In this document: piece after piece, positions 52,091 through 59,963 of the stretch | Numbering within the stretch: the stretch's first letter is position 1 | Layout: each line of letters opens with the position of its first letter | Assembly: GCA_044463125.1 (NCBI GenBank) | Contig: JBIQMS010000015.1 | Location: 17,613-81,612, forward strand | DNA: 64,000 nt | Reading direction: 5' to 3' | DNA from: CAYMZZ01 sp044463125 | Lineage (GTDB): Bacteria; Bacteroidota; Bacteroidia; Chitinophagales; Chitinophagaceae | Notes under the pieces: generated by a model | Databases searched by the model: none | What the model saw: only the letters and a program-made list of their open reading frames with translations | What the model was told of the DNA's origin: nothing | Translations under genes and position numbers: made by a program

Positions 52091-52127
52091 ACACACAGAT
52101 TTTCATGCTTCACAATGGATGTCTCCC

Positions 52128-53321
52128 TTATATGGACATTCCTTTCTTACGGCTCTTTCGGGGCTTGTCCAGGTCATCGTCATCCCCGATGGATTTCGCC
52201 TTTTTTTGATCCTGTTTCTGTTCCTGCGATTGCTCCCTGCCTTGCTCCCTTCCTTCCCGTAGTTCCGGCTTCTTTATCAGTTCCTGTCGCTGATCCTGAT
52301 TGAGCCGCTGCATCTTTTCATTGTAAATATTCACGGTTTTGTATTGCGGGTTGGCTTCAATAAACACCCGCTGTCCTTCGCCATTTGCCACGATGGTGAC
52401 GGATTGAAGATTGCCTTTCTGGAGGGATTGAAGCAAGCTCTTTTCTTTGTCACCCCCATCCATCTCCTGTACGGGAAACTTGCTTACAGCATCCTTGAGG
52501 TTATACGCATATTTTTCATGGTACTGCTTTACTTCATGGTTGTTGTGCTTGTCCTTGTTCTCAAAGTCCAACTGGATCCAGGCCTTGTAGGGTTCGCCGA
52601 CCTTCGTCGTCAGTTCTTTGTGTACCGCCCGGCCTTCTAATAAATTATAGGCTTCTTTGGCTGTCACCCCTTTTCCCTTATTCAGGTAAAACGTTTGATC
52701 CACCTGCTCTCCATTGCTTCTTTCCAAGGTGGCTTTATAACTGTTCAGGAAATACATTTCAGAATTGTCCGAACGCCTGAACTGCAGCGTGGCTTCAAAC
52801 TTTTTCTTGTTCATCTCTGCTGCATATTGAAGCTGGAAAGATTCCTTTCCTTCCTTCAGATTCTTTTCAAGGGCTTCATGTTGCTTTTCACCAAAGCCCA
52901 GGTATTTTAGATTATCCTTCAGATAATCAAAATTCTTTTCGTTCATGATTGTTATATTTTTATTGTTCTGTATTTGCAGTTGCTCGAAATGCTCAATCAG
53001 GGCATCGGTAAAGGCATCCCCTTCTTTATGATGCAATCCGTTGGCATCCGGGTCCGGTACATACTTTTCGGGATTTTCTCCGTAAGGAATTTGCCGGAGT
53101 AAGTCATTGGAGGAATGGGCATGGATCACCCGGTATTGGTCGTAATCGCTTACATTGTCAGAGGCGAACTGCCGGGCCTCATCAATAGTTTTAAAGAAAT
53201 ACAAATCACCCAGGTCGAGGTAATAAGGCTGGGTATTGTAAGCGATCCAGTTCTCATCCCTGGAAAATGCAGATTGGGCCTGCCCAATCAATGTAGCTGA
53301 CAAGACATGTTCCCTGCTCAT
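52128..53321 (-). CDS. ICE-associated hypothetical protein with charged tail
   Basis: 397 residues. It has an N-terminal part with YYLDLGDLYFFKTIDEARQF, a middle region of about 200 residues (FGEKQHEALEKNLKEGK, and strands such as KKKFEATLQFRRSDN), and a tail of charged repeats (REQGREQSQEQKQDQKK) ending in a basic patch. The layout resembles DUF3945/DUF4099-type proteins of Bacteroidetes ICEs. Function unknown. Its ATG overlaps the traN stop by 3 nt, so it is co-translated with the conjugation genes. Confidence 0.6.
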   Translation of the reverse strand: MSREHVLSATLIGQAQSAFSRDENWIAYNTQPYYLDLGDLYFFKTIDEARQFASDNVSDYDQYRVIHAHSSNDLLRQIPYGENPEKYVPDPDANGLHHKEGDAFTDALIEHFEQLQIQNNKNITIMNEKNFDYLKDNLKYLGFGEKQHEALEKNLKEGKESFQLQYAAEMNKKKFEATLQFRRSDNSEMYFLNSYKATLERSNGEQVDQTFYLNKGKGVTAKEAYNLLEGRAVHKELTTKVGEPYKAWIQLDFENKDKHNNHEVKQYHEKYAYNLKDAVSKFPVQEMDGGDKEKSLLQSLQKGNLQSVTIVANGEGQRVFIEANPQYKTVNIYNEKMQRLNQDQRQELIKKPELREGREQGREQSQEQKQDQKKAKSIGDDDDLDKPRKSRKKGMSI

Positions 53322-54085
53322 TGTAAATCAGGTAAAGGGATGGAACGGATGATGTGGCGGTTCTTCACTTTCAGCAGTAAATGTCTGCCGCCATTTTTTT
53401 CCAGCAACTGTACGGCGAGATACTTTGCATCCGTTATCGTGAACTTGTCCAACGCTACTACAATCATGGAAAAGTCACAGGCCTTTACCTGCCGGGCATT
53501 GCCCGAAATATGCAGCGGGCTTAGTTCATTTTCCTGCACGGCGGTCCGTTTGCTTTTCTTTTTATCCCGGACATAAAATTTCAACAGGTCGATATCATAG
53601 TCAATCGAACTGTGATTGCAGAGCCGCAATTGGAAGTAAAGCACATCATCCTTGATGTACATGCCATATACTTCGGCACTCATGTCAAATTTCCGGTCAC
53701 GGATACCTCTCATGGTCCGGTGATTATCCAGGATGCCATTGGCATATGTGGAAATCGTGGCACTTTTCATGGGAGGCAAATGATATACAGGAACGGCTAA
53801 TTGTACGGTATAGGTGACTACGAAAGAGTAAACACTTCCGTTACCGGTAACAACGGTGAGGTTTGTTTCAGGAAATGTGGCCGAAGCCGCCTTAACCAGT
53901 AGGATATTATCTGCTTCCTTTACTTGTTGCACGAGTACATCTTTGTTGCCACGATCCACATGTCGGATCGGGAAAGGAAAGATCAGGCTCGTGGTTTTGT
54001 CGGTCGTAATGGGTAAGGAAGTAGGTTGCGCATAAACGGAAACGAGTAGTCCAATCGCACAAACCATACACACGAATCGTTTCAT
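53318..54085 (-). CDS. traN: Conjugative transposon protein TraN
   Basis: 255 residues, a DUF4138-type envelope protein with a signal peptide (FVCMVCAIGLLVSVYA). Motifs LIFPFPIRHVDRGNKDVLVQQ and VYSFVVTYTV are characteristic of TraN in CTnDOT-like elements, where it is thought to lie in the outer part of the mating channel, similar in place to VirB9. It follows traM by 26 nt. Confidence 0.88.
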   Translation of the reverse strand: MKRFVCMVCAIGLLVSVYAQPTSLPITTDKTTSLIFPFPIRHVDRGNKDVLVQQVKEADNILLVKAASATFPETNLTVVTGNGSVYSFVVTYTVQLAVPVYHLPPMKSATISTYANGILDNHRTMRGIRDRKFDMSAEVYGMYIKDDVLYFQLRLCNHSSIDYDIDLLKFYVRDKKKSKRTAVQENELSPLHISGNARQVKACDFSMIVVALDKFTITDAKYLAVQLLEKNGGRHLLLKVKNRHIIRSIPLPDLQ

Positions 54086-54111
54086 TGATTTTGATTTTAG
54101 AGGATAAATAA

Positions 54112-55323
54112 TTATTGTTGAATGCTTTTATCTTTCAATAAAACCTTATACCCGGCCTTCACCATCACTTTCACCAGCTTTACCTTCCGGCTGAGCAGTG
54201 ACTTGGCAGTGCTGATACCGGCAGCCGTGGCTTGCGCTTTGAGGGAAGGGTCCAGCGTCGTCAGTTCCATCATCTGTAGACTGTTGTCGGCGGATTGCTT
54301 CGCTACATCGCGGGTGATCGCACCGGGAATATGAATGCCGGGTAAGCCATCCAAATCATGTAATTCCAACTTCACGGTGAAAAGCGAGCTGCCGCAGCGA
54401 ATGGAGTTAACTTCAATTTGTAACCGTTCACCATTCAAACCCACGATGCCAAATACAAAAGTTCCGGCAGGAATTTGCTGGTTACTGACAAATACATCCT
54501 GTAGTAGACGCAGTTTGATCACCGCACCGTTTACCAGTACCTGGTTCTCATTCACGACCGCTTCAATAGCATTGGAAGAAATGGCAGATTCCTCATTGTC
54601 TAATCCGTAAAACCCGTTGGCGGAGGTATCGTCGCTGGAGAAAGCAGAAACGGTCAGGACGTTAGAGGATTCCTTCGTGGCTATTTCCTTCATACGTTCT
54701 TTTACTCTTTCCGGATGCTGCACATCCAGTATCTTGTCCATCACGGTGGAGAGCTGTTTTATTTCCGGGTCTTCTCCGTCACCTGTACTCATCCTATTCA
54801 TCATCGCTTCCAACCGGTCAACATCACCTGACAGTTCAGGGCCGGATCGAGGGTAACCATAATTAATTGGTTCTTTATTAGTGGGCGTACTACTCTTATT
54901 CAATTCGGTTCGCAGCAGCGAGAGCTTTTGCATCACCCGATCTTCCGGCTTGATTGCATTATTCTCATAAGGAGAAACGTTTAACCGCTGCTTGTATCTA
55001 GATGCGGTGTTTTCGGTAATTTGTTCCAATTCGGCTGTGGATTCCTGCATTTGCATTTGTTCCTTATAATAGGGGTCACTCCGCATCCATTCGGCCAACT
55101 TTGCCGAATCTTTATCCGCCTTGTTATAAAAGCCGAGTTTGTCCAGCAGCTTTTCTTCTTTCAGGTTCGCTTCAGGTAATTGCAGGTTCAGCCCATTTTC
55201 TGAAACTACCTTTTGGGGTTTTCCCTGCCCGCCACCCAATGCATAAAAAGCAAGTGTTAAAAATGGGATCACAAGTAACGGTAGCACCAACAGCATTTTT
55301 CTCTTTCGCACATTTTGTGTCAT
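54112..55323 (-). CDS. traM: Conjugative transposon protein TraM
   Basis: 403 residues. A single transmembrane helix near residue 10-30 (LLVLPLLVIPFLTLAFYALG) precedes a long periplasmic part. The last about 160 residues (VLVNGAVIKLRLLQDVFVSN, IPAGTFVFGIVGLNGERL, VDGL-type turns) form a conserved VirB10-like domain. It should span the envelope in the type IV secretion channel. The gap to the preceding gene is 6 nt. Confidence 0.88.
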   Translation of the reverse strand: MTQNVRKRKMLLVLPLLVIPFLTLAFYALGGGQGKPQKVVSENGLNLQLPEANLKEEKLLDKLGFYNKADKDSAKLAEWMRSDPYYKEQMQMQESTAELEQITENTASRYKQRLNVSPYENNAIKPEDRVMQKLSLLRTELNKSSTPTNKEPINYGYPRSGPELSGDVDRLEAMMNRMSTGDGEDPEIKQLSTVMDKILDVQHPERVKERMKEIATKESSNVLTVSAFSSDDTSANGFYGLDNEESAISSNAIEAVVNENQVLVNGAVIKLRLLQDVFVSNQQIPAGTFVFGIVGLNGERLQIEVNSIRCGSSLFTVKLELHDLDGLPGIHIPGAITRDVAKQSADNSLQMMELTTLDPSLKAQATAAGISTAKSLLSRKVKLVKVMVKAGYKVLLKDKSIQQ

Positions 55324-55329
55324 ACGATA

Positions 55330-55785
55330 TTATTTTTGTGAATGATAGATTTGTTCCAATACTTTGATGCTATCCAGTAGACCGGGCCGGATCGGTTGTC
55401 CCAGGCTGTCCATATAGTGTTTATATTCCTGTATCTCCCGGTAGAGAATTTCGTCCACATAGCTACCTATTTCATTAACCTCGCTTCCGGACCGGTTATA
55501 ATGTTGGGGAATATGCATTTGCTCCACCTGGACAGGCACCTGCTTTGTCTCCGGGCCAAAAACAGCATGGGCAGCGAGGTATATGCTAAAGCCCCCGCTG
55601 AGCAGGCAGAACACCACTAAAACTGTTTTCAATTTGTGTGGTGGTATGTTGGAAAATTGTTTATTCATCACGTTGGCAAATTTTGTTTGCAACTTTATCC
55701 CGGCACCGGCGATTTTACCGGCTGCTCTGTCTGTCCAATTTTCGCCGGTTGGTTTTGGTTCATTTCGTTTTCTTTTGCCGAACAT
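55330..55785 (-). CDS. Small conjugation membrane protein (TraL position)
   Basis: 151 residues with a basic, polar N-terminus (MFGKRKRNEPKPTGENWT) and one transmembrane helix (TVLVVFCLLSGGFSIYLAAH, about 56-75). It lies between traK and traM, where TraL is placed in related elements, but it is longer than typical TraL and I could not confirm the family. It overlaps neither neighbour, with 1 and 6 nt gaps. Confidence 0.55.
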   Translation of the reverse strand: MFGKRKRNEPKPTGENWTDRAAGKIAGAGIKLQTKFANVMNKQFSNIPPHKLKTVLVVFCLLSGGFSIYLAAHAVFGPETKQVPVQVEQMHIPQHYNRSGSEVNEIGSYVDEILYREIQEYKHYMDSLGQPIRPGLLDSIKVLEQIYHSQK

Positions 55786-55786
55786 C

Positions 55787-56407
55787 TTAATTCCTGTTTT
55801 GAATCGTTATATCCGCATTCTCCAGTGTTTTCCATCGTTCGATTAGAAATCCGTGTGCATTGTGATCGCTGCGGGACACATTTCTCAGGTAGCCTTCGGT
55901 GACGAGGCTGCGGGTCACAATGCTGGTAGGCCGTACAATGCGTTGCTGTCCCTTGTACCGGAAATAATAGGGATAATTGTCTGTGTTGATCACGATACTG
56001 TCCGGATGTACTTCCTGGCTGATATTTCCGGAAATAATATTGGAGAAATAGCCATTCTCTTTCAGGTTATCATACTGCTGTTTGGCGGAGCCATCGGCGA
56101 GATACAAGGCTTTGGTGATATTGGACTGGATTACTTTCTCATCCGGGTCAAGCGTAAAGAAATATTGATGAAACATCTTCACATGATCCCTTGCCTCTAC
56201 CGGAATATTGTCTTTCCGGTCGGCTGAATAGGCCTCCAGTGCCTTGCCGTTCGCCAAAATGTAAATCCGTTGCTGGGCAGTAGCAGCCAGTTCGTAACTT
56301 TTATACCCGACGATCACCGTAACAATAATACAGCCTGCCATGAAAGCAATGGAGAACAAGCGTACATGCCGGAAAGCCGTGTCTATATTTTTTGTCTTTT
56401 TAAACAT
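55787..56407 (-). CDS. traK: Conjugative transposon protein TraK
   Basis: 206 residues with one N-terminal transmembrane helix (LFSIAFMAGCIIVTVIVGYKS) and a VirB8-like periplasmic domain, with IYILANGKALEAYSADR, DHVKMFHQYFFTLDPDE and YPYYFRYKGQQRIVRP as typical TraK stretches. It should be part of the inner-membrane complex of the mating channel. Confidence 0.9.
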   Translation of the reverse strand: MFKKTKNIDTAFRHVRLFSIAFMAGCIIVTVIVGYKSYELAATAQQRIYILANGKALEAYSADRKDNIPVEARDHVKMFHQYFFTLDPDEKVIQSNITKALYLADGSAKQQYDNLKENGYFSNIISGNISQEVHPDSIVINTDNYPYYFRYKGQQRIVRPTSIVTRSLVTEGYLRNVSRSDHNAHGFLIERWKTLENADITIQNRN

Positions 56408-56409
56408 GA

Positions 56410-57573
56410 TTATACCTTTCCTGAAATTTTATCTTTAAAATATCCACCCGATGCATGGCTGTCAGCCATACTATTGGACATCGTATTGTAGGCTCCGCTA
56501 ATGGCATCCCGGCTCATCGCCATACCACCAGTCGCCATCGAAGTGGCAGCACGCGAACTGGTGCTCATCATATTCGTTATTTTCTGCAACAGCGCATTAC
56601 CGCCACCGGCATGAATGATATAGTTCGCTACACTCGGAACAGTGAAATAACCGATGATCCCAATGATCATAAAAATGAGATAGGCGGTATCGGTGGTGGA
56701 AAAAAACGTATCCCCATTGGTAGCGATCTGGTGCAGGTCTTCTTTTAGCATATTCTCCTGTATCTTCCCCATAATGCCCCCGAAGATGTTGGCCACCGGC
56801 AACCATAAAAATATATTGAGGTAACGGGCAATCCAGACCGTGAGGGTGTGCTGGAACCCGTCAAAGACCGCAATGCCAAAGACCAGCGGGCCAAGTATGC
56901 CCAGCACGATCATATAAAAGGTCCGGATGGTATTGATGCAAAGCGCCGCCGCTTCAAAGAGGACTTTGAGTACCTCACTCATCCACTGTTTGATCGAGTT
57001 ACGGAAATTGTAAGAGAACTTGGCAAAGGCAAATTTGATATCGTTCCCGATACTCTTAAAGAATCCCTCGCTTTTATCACCATAATGATATTTGTACCAC
57101 TTGTCCCGGTCGCCGCCTCCGGAAGGCCCGACATACATTTGCCAGTAAGCCGTGGTTTTAATGGCTTCCTCTTTCATCCGGAGCAGTTCGGCGATAGCCC
57201 GGTCGGAATCTTCGACCATTTGAGCCGTGGCCGTCACCGTAGGTTTCATCACGCCATTGATCATCGAAAGCACAGAAGGAAAAATCAGGACTGCAAAACC
57301 AAGCACAAAGGGGCGGAACAGGGGGTAGAAGTCTACGGGTTCGGCGCGGGCAATATGTCCCCAGACACGGGCCGCGATATACCAGGTAGCGGCAAAACCG
57401 GCGATGCCCCGGCCTACACCAATCAACCGGCTGCAGAGTGGCATCATATCGGCATAGAGCGTATCCAGCACTTCATTCAGGCTGCGGATACGGTTGGCCA
57501 TCTGCGCTTCTACCAAATGAGGCAACAATAAAACAATAACCAACAGGCTTATGACTCTTACACACTTATCCAT
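56410..57573 (-). CDS. traJ: Conjugative transposon protein TraJ
   Basis: 387 residues with a signal-like N-terminus (VISLLVIVLLLPHLVEAQ) and several helices: FAATWYIAARVWGHIA, FVLGFAVLIFPSVLSMING, TFYMIVLGILGPLVFGIAVF, and LIFMIIGIIGYFTVPSVANY. This fits TraJ, the VirB6-like polytopic channel protein. The ATG at 57573 is preferred over a GTG two codons upstream. It is separated from the TraI-like cluster by a GC-rich hairpin. Confidence 0.9.
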   Translation of the reverse strand: MDKCVRVISLLVIVLLLPHLVEAQMANRIRSLNEVLDTLYADMMPLCSRLIGVGRGIAGFAATWYIAARVWGHIARAEPVDFYPLFRPFVLGFAVLIFPSVLSMINGVMKPTVTATAQMVEDSDRAIAELLRMKEEAIKTTAYWQMYVGPSGGGDRDKWYKYHYGDKSEGFFKSIGNDIKFAFAKFSYNFRNSIKQWMSEVLKVLFEAAALCINTIRTFYMIVLGILGPLVFGIAVFDGFQHTLTVWIARYLNIFLWLPVANIFGGIMGKIQENMLKEDLHQIATNGDTFFSTTDTAYLIFMIIGIIGYFTVPSVANYIIHAGGGNALLQKITNMMSTSSRAATSMATGGMAMSRDAISGAYNTMSNSMADSHASGGYFKDKISGKV

Positions 57574-57589
57574 ACACACTTTTTTTAAG

Positions 57590-57620
57590 CCCCACTCTTT
57601 CGGAGAGGGGTTGGGGTGAG
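57590..57620. repeat. GC-rich hairpin in the tra operon (1)
   Basis: CCCCACTCTTTCGGAGAGG followed by GGTTGGGG forms a small stem around TTCGG. Similar elements lie at 62747-62779 and 63141-63158. They may be small palindromic insertions or processing/attenuation points. Confidence 0.45.
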
Positions 57621-57633
57621 GCCAGTAAGGCCG

Positions 57634-58257
57634 CTACCGGCCATGTAACTTTTTCATCGTATGTAGTTCCGCTTGTTCCGCTTTTCGCTGCAGAGATAAA
57701 TAACCGGTGCTGCTGTTAAAATCTTCCAGGAAAGCAAACTGGTCTTCTATACGTTCGTAAATTTTATCAATCGCCCGCATCCGCTCATCATCACTCATGC
57801 GCAGTTGTCCGGTTGTAATCACCATCAACAGTTCATCCAGATTTTTCAGACTTTCGCTAAAAAGATTACTGTACACTTTCTCCATATACAGTATCTCCTG
57901 TACGGTAAACACATGATCGTCTTTGAACTGCCCCAGCGCGGCTTTATATCGCTTTACGATCAGTAATTGATAGTTGACAATGTCTGTAATCCGTTTATAC
58001 CGTTTGACCACCGGGCTGACTTCCATCAGGCCATCGAGGAAACCTTTGTGCAGGGAAAAATTCCCCGAAGAAATATCCTTGATGGTATTGTATCCTTTGT
58101 TGATGATCTTCCAGCCATCATACATATCCTGCAATATTGTTTTAAACTGCGTCAGCTTTTCAACATTGAGCAGGAGTTGCTGAATCTCCTGCGCTTGTGC
58201 CGAAACCCGCATACTTAAGAGGGTCATCGTAAGAACAATCAAACATTTTTTCATCAA
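57634..58257 (-). CDS. TraI-like conjugation protein (paralogue 3)
   Basis: 207 residues with a signal peptide (LIVLTMTLLSMRVSA) and a helical body: LQDMYDGWKIINKGYNTIKDI, FTVQEILYMEKVYSNLFSE, MSDDERMRAIDKIYERIED. It belongs to a Bacteroidetes conjugation family often labelled TraI, periplasmic and of unknown function. It is the third of three homologous genes in a row; its start overlaps the stop of the second by 4 nt. Confidence 0.8.
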   Translation of the reverse strand: MMKKCLIVLTMTLLSMRVSAQAQEIQQLLLNVEKLTQFKTILQDMYDGWKIINKGYNTIKDISSGNFSLHKGFLDGLMEVSPVVKRYKRITDIVNYQLLIVKRYKAALGQFKDDHVFTVQEILYMEKVYSNLFSESLKNLDELLMVITTGQLRMSDDERMRAIDKIYERIEDQFAFLEDFNSSTGYLSLQRKAEQAELHTMKKLHGR

Positions 58258-58892
58258 AAACCTTTTATACGTTTTGAATAATCCAATTCTGTTTGCTCCG
58301 TCATCCGCTGGATCGCCAGTACACTCATTTCATTGCTGAACGAAGCCGTAAAAGCGGATTTCTCCTGCAGGTCGGCATACAGACGGTCAATGCGTTGCAT
58401 TCGTTCATCATCATTCATGGAGGCCTGGCCGTTTGTAATTACAACGAATAATTCGTCCAGTTGCTGTACACATTCATCCAACAGTTGATCAAATACCCGT
58501 TTACAGTAATCGAGTTCGTCGTTGGTAAATTGTCCGGATTCACGGACAGCGTCCAATGCCTGCTTCGTTACCTTTATCAGTCGAAGTTGCGCAGCCATAA
58601 TTGCCGCCACCTTGGCGCTATTTCTGATTTTCGGATTGACAATTTTCAGCGAATCCATAAAACCCAGGTGCAACCGAAAATCACCGTCTTTAATATCACG
58701 TATGGTATGCAGGCCGTCAGTGACGATTTGATAGCCCTTCTGTGCATAATCGATATACACTTTATTCGCCGCGATCTGTTCCAGCAGCCGCTTGATCTTC
58801 GTCTTTTTCTGGCGGGTCCATTCCTCCCAGGTTTGCGCCCGGGAAAAAAGTCCGACAGAAAGAAGCACAACCAAAAAAATTAGTTTCCTCAT
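58254..58892 (-). CDS. TraI-like conjugation protein (paralogue 2)
   Basis: 212 residues, signal peptide LIFLVVLLSVGLFSRA. The same helical pattern as its neighbours: YAQKGYQIVTDGLHTIRDI, FTNDELDYCKRVFDQLLDE and MNDDERMQRIDRLYADLQE. The start overlaps the stop of the first copy by 4 nt, as does its own stop with the third. The three copies may build one multi-subunit assembly. Confidence 0.8.
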   Translation of the reverse strand: MRKLIFLVVLLSVGLFSRAQTWEEWTRQKKTKIKRLLEQIAANKVYIDYAQKGYQIVTDGLHTIRDIKDGDFRLHLGFMDSLKIVNPKIRNSAKVAAIMAAQLRLIKVTKQALDAVRESGQFTNDELDYCKRVFDQLLDECVQQLDELFVVITNGQASMNDDERMQRIDRLYADLQEKSAFTASFSNEMSVLAIQRMTEQTELDYSKRIKGF

Positions 58893-59563
58893 AAACCATA
58901 CAGTTTTTTCACATACTCAATTTCTCCCAGTTCAGTAGCCCGTTGCAGCGAGATCATTTTGTTTTCTTCGTTAAATTCTTTTACATCCATCAGCGTTTGC
59001 TCCACGTTTGCCGCCACAGTATTGATCACTTCCAGTCGTTTGGCATCACTCATCTGTGTCACAAAAGCATTAATAACTAAAAACAATTGGTCAATATGTT
59101 TGACACTTTCATCCATCATGCCGGTATAGACCCCAAACATATAATCCAGTTCGTCGGGTGTGAAATTTTTGTCCTGTTTAAACAAAGCCCAGGCCGCTTT
59201 GTATTCATTCACCAGTTGCACCTGCTGGCTGATAATGTCCCGCACCCGTTGATAGTAGGTCAGAGCCATCTTTACTTTGCGGAGTTCCTCAAAATAATCG
59301 GCATACAGCACCCGTTGCCGTTCCACCCAGTCGGAGATATCGTCGAGGTGCAGTTTCGACATCGCATTCTCTAGCGTCTTCTGGGCATTCTGCAGCCAGA
59401 TGGTTTTATTCTGCAACCGTTGAATTTTTAAATCCACCGCCACAATAACCTTTTTTATACCCTGCCGGATAATTTCCAGGATGGGATCCTGGGCTTGCAC
59501 TTTTTGAATCGGTGTCAGCATACAACACAGCGACAATCCCATCACAACCAAAAGTCGTTTCAT
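58889..59563 (-). CDS. TraI-like conjugation protein (paralogue 1)
   Basis: 224 residues, the first and longest of the three. Signal peptide (VVMGLSLCCMLTPIQKVQA). Shared segments: FTPDELDYMFGVYTGMMDE and MSDAKRLEVINTVAANVEQ. It differs in the N-terminal coiled region (LKIQRLQNKTIWLQNAQKTL). It overlaps the lipoprotein gene upstream by 4 nt. Confidence 0.8.
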   Translation of the reverse strand: MKRLLVVMGLSLCCMLTPIQKVQAQDPILEIIRQGIKKVIVAVDLKIQRLQNKTIWLQNAQKTLENAMSKLHLDDISDWVERQRVLYADYFEELRKVKMALTYYQRVRDIISQQVQLVNEYKAAWALFKQDKNFTPDELDYMFGVYTGMMDESVKHIDQLFLVINAFVTQMSDAKRLEVINTVAANVEQTLMDVKEFNEENKMISLQRATELGEIEYVKKLYGL

Positions 59564-59946
59564 AGTTTTCTGTATTTTATGGGTCCATTAAATAGCAGGT
59601 TCGTACCGACATCAAAAGTGTAAACACTGCCCGTTTCAATTTCCCGGAGCAGTTGGTGTTTTGGCTCAAAGACGACGGTTGTCTTTGTCAGTTTATATTC
59701 CGGTTCAATAGCCGCACCATCCAGCACCCGCTCATAGTTCCATCGCCGGGTAATTTTGTATTCACCGGCATTTTTATTCTGAAGGGTAATGACCAGCGTA
59801 TCATATTCTTTCCCGAACTCATGCGCCGAAAAACGGATATAAGTGCCTGGAATAAATTCCTGAACCGGATCGTTCCCATTTTTCAGGTGACAGCCATAGG
59901 TCAGACAAAGCATGAGGCATACCAGGACCAATAACATGTATTTCAT
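59560..59946 (-). CDS. Small ICE lipoprotein
   Basis: 128 residues with a lipoprotein signal (LVLVCLMLCLTYGC, lipobox Cys). The body is a small beta domain (GTYIRFSAHEFGKEYDTLVI, NAGEYKITRRWNYERVL). It lies between traG and the TraI-like genes, a common place for a short lipoprotein in these elements. It may be a VirB7-like or exclusion protein; no family recognised. Confidence 0.7.
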   Translation of the reverse strand: MKYMLLVLVCLMLCLTYGCHLKNGNDPVQEFIPGTYIRFSAHEFGKEYDTLVITLQNKNAGEYKITRRWNYERVLDGAAIEPEYKLTKTTVVFEPKHQLLREIETGSVYTFDVGTNLLFNGPIKYRKL

Positions 59947-59963
59947 AACAACTATCTTTAATT

